This document shows positions 54,360 to 64,000 of a stretch of DNA of 64,000 nt, piece after piece; the first letter of the stretch is position 1; every line of letters begins with the position of its first letter. The stretch spans positions 573,693 to 637,692 of the forward strand of contig ML976678.1 of NCBI GenBank assembly GCA_010015655.1. Reading direction: 5' to 3'. This DNA comes from Bimuria novae-zelandiae CBS 107.79. Lineage: Eukaryota > Ascomycota > Dothideomycetes > Pleosporales > Didymosphaeriaceae. The notes beneath the pieces were generated by a model. It did not search any database, had not been told where the DNA came from, and was given only the letters and a program-made list of their open reading frames with translations. Made by a program: the position numbers and the translations under genes.

Positions 54360-57300
54360 AGGCCCGCCTAGGACGTGGGGCTTCGGGATGTTCTTTGTAG
54401 AACTTCTCTAAGGCCTCTTTGCAGTTGGTGAGGTTCCCTGCTAGTTCTTACGTGTTGTGGTTCTCTGGCCATCCTTCCTATTTTACTAGGTACTTGTACT
54501 AACGCCCGATTTTCTGTAGATCCCTAATTACTTTAACCTTATACTCCTTATCCTTAAGTTTAAGTTATGTTTCTAGTTCGGCGTCTGGGGGTGCTAGTTC
54601 TAACAATAACTTGTAAAAGACTAGGTGGATACGTGTATTTATAGGTAGCTATAGTTTAAAATTTACTAGTTCTTTAACCTTCTAAATTTTAAATAGTCCT
54701 TTTTAAAAGTTATCTAGTTTTTTACTTAGTCTTATTATCTTAAGATTTTTTTATAAGAGGAGAACTCTATTCCCCTCCTTAAAGGTTAGTCCCTTAATCC
54801 TTTTCTTATTTACCTATTTTGCTATTTGCTTATTACGTTGCGCGATGTTCTGGCGTAGTGTTTTATATAGATCCCGCATAAGTTTGGCTTTATTGGCTGC
54901 GTTCTTTGCAACGCTTTGGATGTCTAATGGATTCTGGTAAGTCGTTGGCTCACATCTATGGTTGGCATAATATGGCAAGTACCCCGTAGTCGCCAATCTT
55001 GCGCTGTTGTATGCCAGTTAAGCTATTAGTAATAGCTTAGCCTAATTATCTTAAAGCTTATTTATATATATTTAAAGATATTATTCTAGCGTTTAGTTTG
55101 TTTATTCTATTTAGCTATCTATTTTAGAATAGAAGCTTGTCGTGAGCTTATACTTAATCCCTAATTTAGCCGTAAATATAGTCTAATATAATAATGTAAA
55201 TATCTTGGCCCTATTTATAATAAACTTATTAGGTTGTCTAACCTGTAATATTAGCTCTTATTTTACTATATAGGCTAGTTCTTCTACTAATATAGCTTCC
55301 TTAATTAGTATAAACCTTAATTCCTTAGTAAGTTAATCGATTATAACTAAAATTAAGTTATAGGGGTTCTTATTTCTTAGTGCTAGTAATGCTAGTAGCT
55401 TTACAATAAAGTTTATAGTTACGCTAGACTATGACCTTAGGGGTGGCTTTAATAGCTATAAAAGGCTATAGGGCTTATGTCTCTTAGGCTTATTCTTATA
55501 ATAGGCTAAATAGTTACCTAGTACTTTCTATACTGCCTAGCGTAGCCTAGGGATGGCATATTTATTTATAATCTAACGCGTTATTTTAGTAATTTTTAGG
55601 TGTCCCTAGTCCTTGTCTTCGTGTAGTTTTTTAATTAGCAACGGAGCTATTTACTTGCTAATTTAGATATAGTTTTAGTAATCCTGTGCTGTTAATCTTA
55701 TAGCTTAGTAGAGGTTATACGCTTAGTAATCCTTATTTATAAGCCTATTATAATCCTGTATCCTATCTATAACTAGTCTATAATAGGTAAAGTCTGCGCT
55801 TCGTACTTCTAGTGCTAGCGCAAGTTATATCTTATTATAATAAAGGGTTCTATCCTTTACCTTAGTTAAGATTACGACGTAGTTACCTTTATTATCTTCT
55901 TTTGCAAAATCTAATTATCTACTAAGTACGTCTACTATAGTATTTACGTTCCTTAGTAGATGCGTGATGCGAAAGTTAAATTCTACTATTTATTTAGACT
56001 ATTTAGCTTATTACTAGTTAAGCTTCTTAGTTATTATAAAGCGTGTTAGATTAAGGTAATTAGAGAATACCTCTATCTAGTACTTAGCTCCTCTAAGCTA
56101 TACTTCTTATTATTTAAAATAGTTAATAATTGCTAGTAGTTCTTTATTATAGATTTTATAGTTAAGCTCTACTCCTAAGAGCTTTCTTACGTAATAGAAG
56201 ACGGGTCTCTATTTCTTACTATCGTATTCTTATAATAGTACGGCCCCTAGCGTATAATTAGATGCGTCCGTGTAGATACGATGTTATCACTCTAGGTTAT
56301 ATATCTATAGTAGGGGTGCCATTAGGAATAGGTGCTTTAGCTATTTAAAAGCCCTTTTCTCTACTTTCTATAAAGGTCGCTATTTTCCTGTTTTCGTGAG
56401 TTCTGTTAGTAGAGTGGTGACCTTTAAGTAGTTCCTAATAAATTTGCGATAAAAGTTAGTAAAGCCTAAAAAAGATTAAATATCCTTTACTAATTCTAGT
56501 AGTAATTATTTTTCTATTATCGCGATTTTCTTTAGGTCTATCTTAACACCTTCCCGGGATATTACAAATCCCAGGTATTCCGTTTCCGTGACATGGAATT
56601 CACATTTCTTAGGGTGTAGGAGCAATCTGTGCTCTTATAGCTTTTATAACACCTTGCGAACATGTTCCTTATGTTCTTTTAGTGTTCCGCTTAAGTATAT
56701 TAATATGTCGTCGAGGTATACCGTGCAGAATACGTCTAAGTATTTATATAATACTTAATTTATTAGCTCCTAGAAGGTTGCTAGTATATTAGTTAGCCCT
56801 ATTAGTATAACTATATACTTAAAGAGGCTATATCGCGTGCGAAAAGCTATCTTCTACTTATAGCCCTTTACTATTTAAATCCTGTAGAATCTATCCTAGA
56901 TATTAAATTTCGTAAACTATTTAGCTCCTTAGAGTCGATCTATAAGCTCCGTTATTAAGGGTAATAGGTAATAGTTTTAACTATAATAGCATTTAGCTAT
57001 CTATAATTTATATAGAGTTGTAGTCTGCTGTCTTTCTTGTAAATAAAGAGTATAGGGAAGGCTATAAGGCTCTAACTAGGTTTTTACTTCCCTAAGTGTA
57101 GATTCTTTTATATTAGCTCCTTTAACTCTTTTTCTTATTTATAGGTAAGGGGCCTTAGGCGTTTTAGCTATAACTTAGCTTCTTTTACTAGTAGTATCTC
57201 GTGATCCTACTTCTTATATTTAGGCAGGATAGTATTGTTATACTCCTTAAATAGGTCTATAAATTCCTTGTATTCTTCTAGTAGACCTAGGTTGTTAGGG

Positions 57301-59850
57301 ACTATTTTAGCCTCCTAGACCTATATATAGTGCACTTAGCTTAGGTATTACTTTAAAATCCTATCTATCTTGTAAACTAATATCTTTTATATCTTAGATA
57401 GTTAGTTTCCCTTTCTTGCCTAAGGTTTCTGGGGAGCTTCCCTTCCTCTAGGGCTCGCCTAAGCTATTGCTAGTAGATTCCTAGGAAGGATTATTCGTTT
57501 AATTTAGTCTATTTATAGATTATACTGTTCTAGCTATTTATATCTAATAATAGCTTTAATGTCTCCTATCTCCGCGATGGTAAAGACATGTTAGCTCTCT
57601 AGGCCCTTTATATTAACTTGTACTAGCTCTATCTTAAGGCGTAGCTAACTATTACTATATTCTTACGATTAGGTCCTATCTACGAGTCCTATCTATAGTA
57701 GTGTCCTTTTATTATAATATAGCATATTATATCTTTTAACTACTTATAAGGCTATTAGACACGCGTCTGCTTTTAGGTTAATAAGTACTATAATATAACG
57801 TCTATGCACCGTGATATCCTTAATTAAGCGTTTCTTAACTTAGTAAGTGTTAACTTAATAAGCTATAATAATTATACTATTACTAGTGTGGCTTATTGCC
57901 TAGTAATAGTTTAGTTTTTTAAGTTCTTAGAGTCCTTAGACTTATTTTAGTCCTCTTATAAGGCTTCTGCCTCTTAGATCTATCCTTTAAGCCTAGCTAG
58001 CTTTAAGACTTCTTTAACCTAGTACTACTTATATTGTTATTAGTATAGCGCGTAGGTCTTTCTAATTCTATTAGATTTATACACCCCCTAGTTCTCGTGC
58101 TGTAGGTAATTTAGGGTAAGGTATTTATTTTAGGCTAACGCATTATGCCCTAGATAGCTATTAGAGGAGGCTACCTCCTTTTACAGGCTTAGGTGTGCGA
58201 AGCACTATAAGTTGTATTAATCTTATTTAATTATTAGGTAGTCTATGTCTCTTCCTAGCTATATATTTCCTATTATTATACTAGTGTCGTGGGGGTCTAG
58301 GCCCTAAGGGAACTAGCCTGTCTTAAATTTCTATTACCTATGTATTTTATAAGTAAAATTAAAGTATTAATACTAGCTATTCTATATATAGTGCTTAGCC
58401 TAATAGATTAGAAAGTGTTTATAGTAGTTATTAAGTACGCTATACTAACTTTTCTTAAGCCTATAGTGCTCTAAGCTTCTTAGAAAGTAAGAGGCTTTAA
58501 TTCTAGCTTTAGAGTGCTATTAGCATCCTTTTCGTGTGCATTACTACTATTTGGCATGTGCATGTTGTTCTTGTATCGTGACTTAGCGTAGGTACTGCTT
58601 CGGGGGTCCTTGTAACTTTTCGGCAAGCCAATAAGCGTCCCACGCATGTGGTCCTTAGACAATTACCTTTACCTCGCACTAAGACAAGTAATATAACGTG
58701 CTATTATATATCTAGCAGGTGTTATCTACTAATTATTAAAAGATCTAGTATTCGTGGAGGGTCTTTCGTCCCTCTCCCTATTCTTCTATTGGTTCTGGGA
58801 TTTCTTGTGTGAGGTCTATCTCCTCTGCCTCTACTGGCACGAGGGTGGCTATGGCTACTCGTAGAAGGTTGGTTGTATTAACCTTGGTCTCCTGTCCTTC
58901 GCAGTCCTTGGCGAAGTGGCCTTATTTACTACATTAGAGGCAGGTCTTGTCCTTAAACCTCCGTTCTCGCTCTTCTTGCGAGATTCTGCTTCTGCCTTGG
59001 TAGTTTTTTTTTAGGTTTGTACGGCTGTTTTCCTTTGCCGTTTTTCTTCTTGTACTACTAGGCTTTATTAGTTATAATAACATCTCTGTCTTGGTCCCTT
59101 TTTATAGGCCTGGTGTTGTTTTCCTTCCTGGAAAGTAATTAGGTACTATGCTACTTTTCTAGCTTTCGCTTATACAGGCAATTGTCTACTTTAATAGCAT
59201 TATTAATAAGTTTTTTTAGGTTGTCTACTTTTCCTTAGTAGACTAGTTCGTCTTTAACTAATTTCTTTAGTCTATTATAGTAGGCGATTATAAGCGGGGC
59301 TTCTCCCTATTTATTAAGTTTTGCTACTATCTATTTAAATTCTAAGGTATAGAGTACTGCTAATTTCTCTTATTGTAGGCGTTAAAGGCGTATTTTAGCC
59401 TAATATCCTTTATTAATCGTGCTAAATATTCCTTTTATAGCCTTATAGAAAGATTCCTAGTCCTTAAAGGCGTCTTTAGTAGCGTTTAAATTATAATCCT
59501 CTACCTTGCTATTCTTAAAGAAGTTATTAATTATTAGTCTAGCCTATATAGCTATCTTGTCCTATATATTTATATAGGTAACTAGGATCTTGTCCTATTC
59601 CATATTAAACCTTCCTAGGTTATAATAGATAAATAGTTCTATTTGTGTTAGAAACGTTCCTGGGTGGCACTTCCTAGAGTAGGGTTTAGGCTTTAGGACC
59701 TTTAGTTAATATTTTATATCTTCTTATTTGCTTATCTTTTTGTTTATTTAGTTAATAATTTCCTAGAGCTAGGCTATCTAAGCTACTTATTTAATAACTA
59801 TCTTTCTTAGGGTCTTCTCCTTAGGTGCTAGAGCTACGATGGTCGAACTA
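54360..59850 (-). pseudogene. Gag-Pol relic of gypsy element C
   Basis: On the minus strand: Gag with a zinc knuckle reading C-x2-C-x4-H-x4-C near 58947-58895 (GHFAKDC intact); reverse transcriptase with YLDD near 56718-56707; integrase C-terminal part at 54996-54814 (TTGYLPYYANHRCEP, open for 60 codons); chromodomain at about 54545-54370 (YKYLVK, EGWPENHNT). Stops are frequent through most of the length, as expected after RIP. Some short windows, such as 58662-58480, remain open. Confidence 0.8.
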
Positions 59851-59882
59851 GGTCTTGCTATTATACTATAAGGTAGTTAAAG

Positions 59883-60349
59883 TGTTATAAGGCTCTTACA
59901 CCTTATTCTAATCTCGGTTAAGGTAGTAAGGTATTATAGTGCTTTATAAATTATTTAATAATATAAGTTAATGCGACACTTAGCGCGAGGCTAGATAATC
60001 TAATTTTATAATAAAGTAAAATAACTATTAGTCTATATAGGAGAACGTACTCGCACAGAAGATATGTAAGTTAACTATAAGAAGCATAATAAAGAAGGCC
60101 GTCCTATATATATACTTGCTCTACTTAGTTACTTAGTACCACTAATTAACTGAGCCGTGCCTTGCTCCGTTGCTCAGTACCACTAATCAACTAAGCAGTC
60201 ACGTGCCTTGCTCCGTTGCTCAGTACCACTAATTAACTAAGCAGTCACGTAACCCTGAGGCTAGCTCCTTGGCGTACCTGTTAACCTGTTCCTCGGCCGC
60301 CTGTCCTCATAAGCGCCCATCCCCCCTCATCCTATCCTGGTTCGTAACA
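59883..60349 (-). repeat. 5' LTR of gypsy element C
   Basis: 467 bp, TGTTA...TAACA, with the same tandem palindromic units as the other LTR. Differences between the LTRs are mostly transitions. Confidence 0.93.
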
Positions 60350-60354
60350 TAAGG

Positions 60355-60765
60355 AGTTTAGAGAAAAGGAAAAGAAATAGGTAAAAGTCTATTAACTTAG
60401 TAGTCTATACGTCTGGCTAGTAGTTAGTATATATAAAATATATAACGTTAGTTACATAGTTACAGAATAGCTATACAATAAAAGTAGAAATATAGAAATA
60501 TATATATAAATATAGTTAATATAATATCTACATTGTATATAAGATAAGATTAATTATTAGATATAAAAAGGTAATATTCTATATATAAGATTTATCTAGT
60601 AATAAGTTTCTATAGATTATAAGAAGCGGATAATATATATTAGTATTTTATATAGTAATAGTATAGGATTAGTACGTAAATTAAGCTTAAATAGTTCTTC
60701 TACCTCTACGCCACCATTAATCTCCTGATACTACATTTAGTAGCCTTTTCTAGTCTATTTCCTCT
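60355..60765. other. AT-rich spacer right of gypsy element C
   Basis: Very AT-rich with many tata and tagt runs and no ORF. It looks like RIP-mutated or low-complexity remains. No element ends were found in it. Confidence 0.4.
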
Positions 60766-61489
60766 TTATTGCTTCGATGCAAAGTAAGGTAATACACTTA
60801 TCGTTACTAACGGCAACTGCGTAAGAACAACTACTGTCGCTGCGTCTGAGCTTGATACATTCCCTGCTCTCCCTGGCCCTTCCACCTCATTATCAGGAAG
60901 AAGGTGCCTATTCCTCATTGCCTCTCTATGCTCATGGATCTGAGGTCTTACTAAACCAGGTGGGTTTACAGACCAATCAGGATCGGGGGTGCATTTGCAG
61001 CCCGCCCACATATTGTCATCCTTAGGATCCCGTAAATGCATTTATTAATTACTGTGTTTTATTGAAAGCGAGTATTATTTTGATACTACTTACACCTTTG
61101 CATCTCCCATTCTCGTCTTGGCCACCGCACTCCATACAGTAGAACATGTTTTTGGTGAGGTCGGGACATCCAGATTCGTCGAGTATGTAGTCGTCCTCAC
61201 CGGAAGACTGTGAGGTTACCTTTAACTTCTCCTTGGTTGTTTCTTTATCCTTTCGTTGGGGCTGTATTTGCGTTCCGCCGCCCTCCGATGAGCTAGTCTT
61301 AATGTACGCTGATTTTATGCACTGTAGCCCCCCTAAAGGGAATTGCGACGTGTTTTGGTTCGCTGCTACAGCTATAAATCTGCGTTGATGTGTATTTGGG
61401 CTTGGGATTGATTTTGTGATGTTGTTAGAGAATAGGAAGGATATGACTGGGAAAGCGCGGTCGTTGAAAGCGCTTGGGCCGCAAGGGAA
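60766..61489 (-). pseudogene. Decayed cysteine-rich protein gene
   Basis: A minus-strand frame is open at 61489-61094 and continues at 61020-60766 over a 73-nt intron (gtaagt...cctaag) that keeps frame. The join gives a cysteine-rich middle (SGCPDLTKNMFYCMECGG, then GRC, AGCKC) and ends VLPYFASKQ. No start codon is found in frame; a neighbouring frame just upstream (about 61536-61440) reads like a signal peptide (HVLFITISSSLAAQALS) but lacks ATG and is out of frame. The cysteine spacing did not match a family I know. It may be a small secreted protein gene that lost its start beside the RIP-affected retrotransposon. Confidence 0.35.
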
Positions 61490-61801
61490 CTAGAGATGGT
61501 GATGAATAAAACATGGTTGAGCGCCGTTATTTGATCTCAAGATGCACAAGTTGCGATGATATTAAGACGGTGCTCAAATGCCAGAAGGAGCTGTTAGGAA
61601 GAAAGTGTAATGGTTGCTAGTGACGTAGTGATAGGTGGCAAGATTCTACGCCACCTCGCCCCTCTTCGGATCCAGCCCCACCATAAGCAGCCCTGTGTTC
61701 CTCCAGCACCCAAAATGCGCCTTGTTACGCCTTGAAACATTCCTCCCGCTTAAGCTAAGAAACTAAGCTGACAAGTTAGCCTAAGATCCCAATCTGACAC
61801 C
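61490..61801. other. Spacer
   Basis: Normal base composition with no supported gene; it holds only the possible 5' remains of the cysteine-rich gene on the minus strand. Confidence 0.4.
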
Positions 61802-62959
61802 TTAACCTGAGAACTTGACCATTCTCTTTCCACCGGTCCTCAAATTGGCTAACTGGTTGAAATACGCGCCAGACATTCCCGGAGCATGCTTGGCCTTGCG
61901 TTGCGGTGCCTTTGATGGATCAATCCATACAAGACCTCCACCGTCTTTTTCCGCCCTCTTCTTCTCCGTCTCGTCCTGGGAATCCGGTCTCGCCAGTCGC
62001 ATGTTGCGCGTTTCCATCAGCGCCAACATACCAAGCCAAGCAGAGTACCGAACAGTCAGATTATCGCACATCACAAAAAAGTGCTTGAGTAAACTTACCG
62101 AAACCATCGGCGGAGTCGATGGCTTCTGTCGCTGTCGAAGCCAAAACCTCTTTCCCTCCGTGAAGCTCTTCTGCCCCGCCAGGTCTGGTTCAAGGAGCAT
62201 CTAAATGCCATGATTAGCGGAAGGTCATGTTGGGGCAAGCCGAAGTACGAACTAATGACTTTTGTGAGATGGCAGAGCTAGTCTCATAGTTAGCGTTGTA
62301 AAACTTCGAATGGGGTGACTGTCTGTGTAATCACCTCATGAAACACTGTAACGCTTAGGAGGGCATCGAAGTCTAAGAAAGGCAATAGGACCACCTTATT
62401 GTCGTCGACTTTGAAGTCGCTTAGTAGCTTCTCGATTTCCTCTTCGAAGTCCAGTCCGTCATCACATAACTACAATGGTTTAGTTCATTATGTGTATTGC
62501 AAAGCTGAACAGAAAGGTCCTACGGTGATGATCTTACAGTGATGATCTCGCGCTCAGGATTATGCGTATCTTTCAAGGGGTCTGGGTCGACTCTGAGTTT
62601 GTACGTTTGAGCGAGCGTGAATCTTTCTCCTTCTACCTCATCCTGGCATCCCTTCGAGCCTGGCCTCCTGGCGATTTGGTTGGGTTTATCCACCCAGAGT
62701 TGGTCCTCGAATCTTTTCCAACGAGCATTCGCGCCCTCCATATTGTCATCGTCACAGTAGAAACGGACATCTGACGCTTCCCAGCCGTCGGTTTTTGTCA
62801 TTGCGGCAATAGTGTCGAAGGCGGCTATTGCAGTTTAGCACCATACTTGAAGTGTAGAGTAGAGTAGTCTTGGAATACTTATTGAGAGCTTTCGTTTTGG
62901 CGGCTTCGTCGGACTTTTCCACTTTGAAAATCGTCTTGAATGCAGACTTGGCAACAATC
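61802..62959 (-). pseudogene. Degenerate M35-like metallopeptidase gene cut by hAT 2
   Basis: Minus-strand exons are about 62959-62886, 62824-62538, 62469-62335 and 62200-61802, with gtaaga/ttgtag and gtgatt/tttag introns. The second exon has VRFYCDDDNMEGANARWKR and the third ends in VTVFHE, which resemble the substrate-binding and HExxH regions of fungal lysine-specific metallo-endopeptidase-like (M35) proteins. The second histidine is not seen after either splicing or read-through. The first exon does not join the second in frame. At 62959 the gene meets the putative left end of a hAT element, so its signal peptide and N-terminus are missing. It is very probably inactive. Confidence 0.4.
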
Positions 62960-63065
62960 CAGCTAAGCTTGATAGCTGGCTGGCTGGCTTGAGGCTTGAG
63001 GTATTCAATCCAGCCAGCCAAACTGTTAGCAAAAGTAGAATCAAGCCAACAAGCCGCAAGCAGAA

Positions 63066-63108
63066 AGCTTGAAGGCTTGATAGGCTTGATAGGCTTGATA
63101 GGCTTGAT
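63066..63108. repeat. Subterminal ggcttgata repeats of hAT 2
   Basis: Five tandem units of aggcttgat (with agcttgaa at the left), and more copies of gcttgag/gcttgat nearby (62966-63002). Short repeated motifs near the ends are typical binding sites of hAT transposases. Confidence 0.65.
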
Positions 63109-63343
63109 GTGCGGGCAGGCAGGCGGGAGATGGGGGCCGCGATAGGGCGTGAGGCGATTGATTTTGCAGTAAAAGCTATCTCACGATACTTTCTTGGTGT
63201 TGAGTTTTTATCGATTAGTACTAGCGCTCCGCCAGCCACCCAACGCGTTTATCCCATATGCTTGCCCACCTATCTCAATGTTGAATTCTTCACCCACAAT
63301 TAGTTCTTAGAGTTATTATTTCTGCCTCACGATCACCGTCGCT

Positions 63344-64000
63344 ATGCCGCCCAAACCTACTAACAAAGACGCGAAAAAGCGCACAAAAGCTGGCCCTTCT
63401 GGCCCGAACAAGCGCCCTCGCCGCACTGCCAGCCAGCCCATCAATGTTGACTCCCAGCAGCCATCTCAATTGCCACCTTCTCCTTCTCCTCCACCTCCAC
63501 CTCAACCTATTACGAACGTCCTCCAAGCCCTAGCGAGCGCGTCCCAGGCCCCCACATTCGAAGCGCGCGTTCGAGAGTCGCGACCCGAAGACACCATCGT
63601 CGCGCCCGCCGAGGGCAGCGAGCAGGCAACTGCTGCAGCTTCTGAAGCTCCTGAAGATGAGGAGGATAAGGAAATTGACGCCTTCGACGCTCATCTCATG
63701 GACAATTACGACGGCCTTGATTGGGCGCGTTTGAAGAAGTACATGAGGCCTCTTGCAACCCACAAGTTCAAGAAAAGCTGGGTCTATCGCCATGGCTATC
63801 GCGTCGTCCGACGCAGCAATCCTCACCTCGTCTTCTGGGTTTGCCACCGCTGTTACCGCATAAAAGCTACCGATCAAGGTCGTGGGATCCTCCAAACAAC
63901 AAAGGCTATCTCAGCTGCCTCGCGCCACCTCGAGCTCCATAAGATCTACAAGCCTGGCAAAGCTCCAACGGAGAAGCTCGAAGTCACGGTTTACGGCAAG
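63344..64000 (+). CDS. hAT transposase, N-terminal part with BED-type zinc finger (runs off window)
   Basis: 219 codons from ATG 63344 to the window end with no stop. A basic and Pro-rich head (KKRTKAGPSGPNKRPRR; PPSPSPPPPPQP) is followed by an acidic stretch. Then comes a conserved fungal hAT start: DWARLKKYMRPLATHKFKKS, VYRHGYRVVRRSNP, and a zinc finger with VCHRC and HLELH (C-x2-C...H-x3-H, BED type). The catalytic domain lies beyond the window. The ORF shows no RIP and normal codon use, unlike hAT 1, so this element may be young. Confidence 0.8.
   Translation, partial: MPPKPTNKDAKKRTKAGPSGPNKRPRRTASQPINVDSQQPSQLPPSPSPPPPPQPITNVLQALASASQAPTFEARVRESRPEDTIVAPAEGSEQATAAASEAPEDEEDKEIDAFDAHLMDNYDGLDWARLKKYMRPLATHKFKKSWVYRHGYRVVRRSNPHLVFWVCHRCYRIKATDQGRGILQTTKAISAASRHLELHKIYKPGKAPTEKLEVTVYGK

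Larger units (their letters stand above)
53342..60349 (-). mobile_element. Ty3/gypsy (chromovirus-type) retrotransposon C, 7008 bp, minus strand
   Basis: Both LTRs are exactly 467 bp (53342-53808 and 59883-60349). The flanks are a perfect 5-bp target duplication TAAGG (53337-53341 and 60350-60354). Domains run on the minus strand: zinc knuckle near 58900-58950, reverse transcriptase with YLDD near 56707-56718, integrase near 54814-54996, chromodomain near 54370-54545. An antisense ORF relic lies at the 3' end. It is related to element A by chromodomain sequence but differs in LTR. Confidence 0.95.
62960..64000 (+). mobile_element. hAT transposon 2, left part only
   Basis: The element is inferred from the transposase ORF at 63344 and from the dense subterminal repeats. 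The left end is placed at cagctaagcttgatagctgg (62960) because hAT ends start with CA(G) and the neighbouring gene breaks there. The right end and the 8-bp duplication are outside the window, so the exact border is provisional. A hairpin-forming pair (gctggctggctggctt and ccagccagcc) lies at 62976-63021. No RIP is seen. Confidence 0.5.

Overview
The window looks like a chromosome segment of a filamentous ascomycete, probably a Dothideomycete. Genes have short introns (46-97 nt, one of 225 nt) with gtaagt-type donors and CTNAC/CTGAC branch sites. Several families are typical of such fungi: a Zn2Cys6/Fungal_trans transcription factor, an AIM6-like phosphodiesterase and a Saf1-type F-box/RCC1 protein. 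The older transposons are TpA-rich and full of TAG/TAA stops that replace CAG, CAA and TGG, which is the signature of repeat-induced point mutation (RIP). The species cannot be named from the sequence. Two runs of N (12232-12458 and 46745-47329) both lie inside repeats.

Gene-rich part, 1-24543. In order: a 5'-truncated Ser/Thr kinase; a five-exon secreted protein of unknown function with one GC-AG intron; a Zn2Cys6 transcription factor; a short-chain dehydrogenase; a Saf1-like F-box/RCC1 protein; eIF2B delta (GCD2-like); a CCDC137-like nucleolar protein; an AIM6-like protein; and a secreted SMP-30/gluconolactonase-like protein. Two DNA transposons sit in the spacers between divergent genes: a piggyBac-type element at 11958-14253 and a pogo-like element at 18065-19897.

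Transposon nest 1, 24544-36326. A roughly 209-bp inverted-repeat element (MITE-like) received two piggyBac-type elements side by side. One of these later received a 6978-bp Ty3/gypsy element (A). Element lengths, terminal repeats and target duplications all fit this order.

Transposon nest 2, 37040-52379. A hAT element with a perfect 8-bp target duplication split a host gene (N-terminal part near 52388-52652, C-terminal part near 36697-37031). The hAT then received a pogo-like element and a Tc1-like element (X). X in turn received an intact Tc1-like element (Y) and a Ty3/gypsy element (B).

Right part, 52653-64000. A third Ty3/gypsy element (C, minus strand, TSD TAAGG) is followed by a decayed cysteine-rich ORF, a decayed M35-like metallopeptidase gene, and the 5' part of a second hAT element whose BED-finger transposase runs off the window.

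The most interesting observation is that all three gypsy elements carry, between pol and the 3' LTR and on the opposite strand, an ORF or ORF relic encoding a Gal4-type Zn2Cys6 cluster. Spacing is C-x2-C-x6-C-x8-C-x2-C-x6/7-C. In B the frame is intact and overlaps the end of pol tail to tail. In A and C the frame is kept, and every lost cysteine is a tyrosine, as RIP would produce. This suggests a retrotransposon-borne antisense transcription-factor-like gene.
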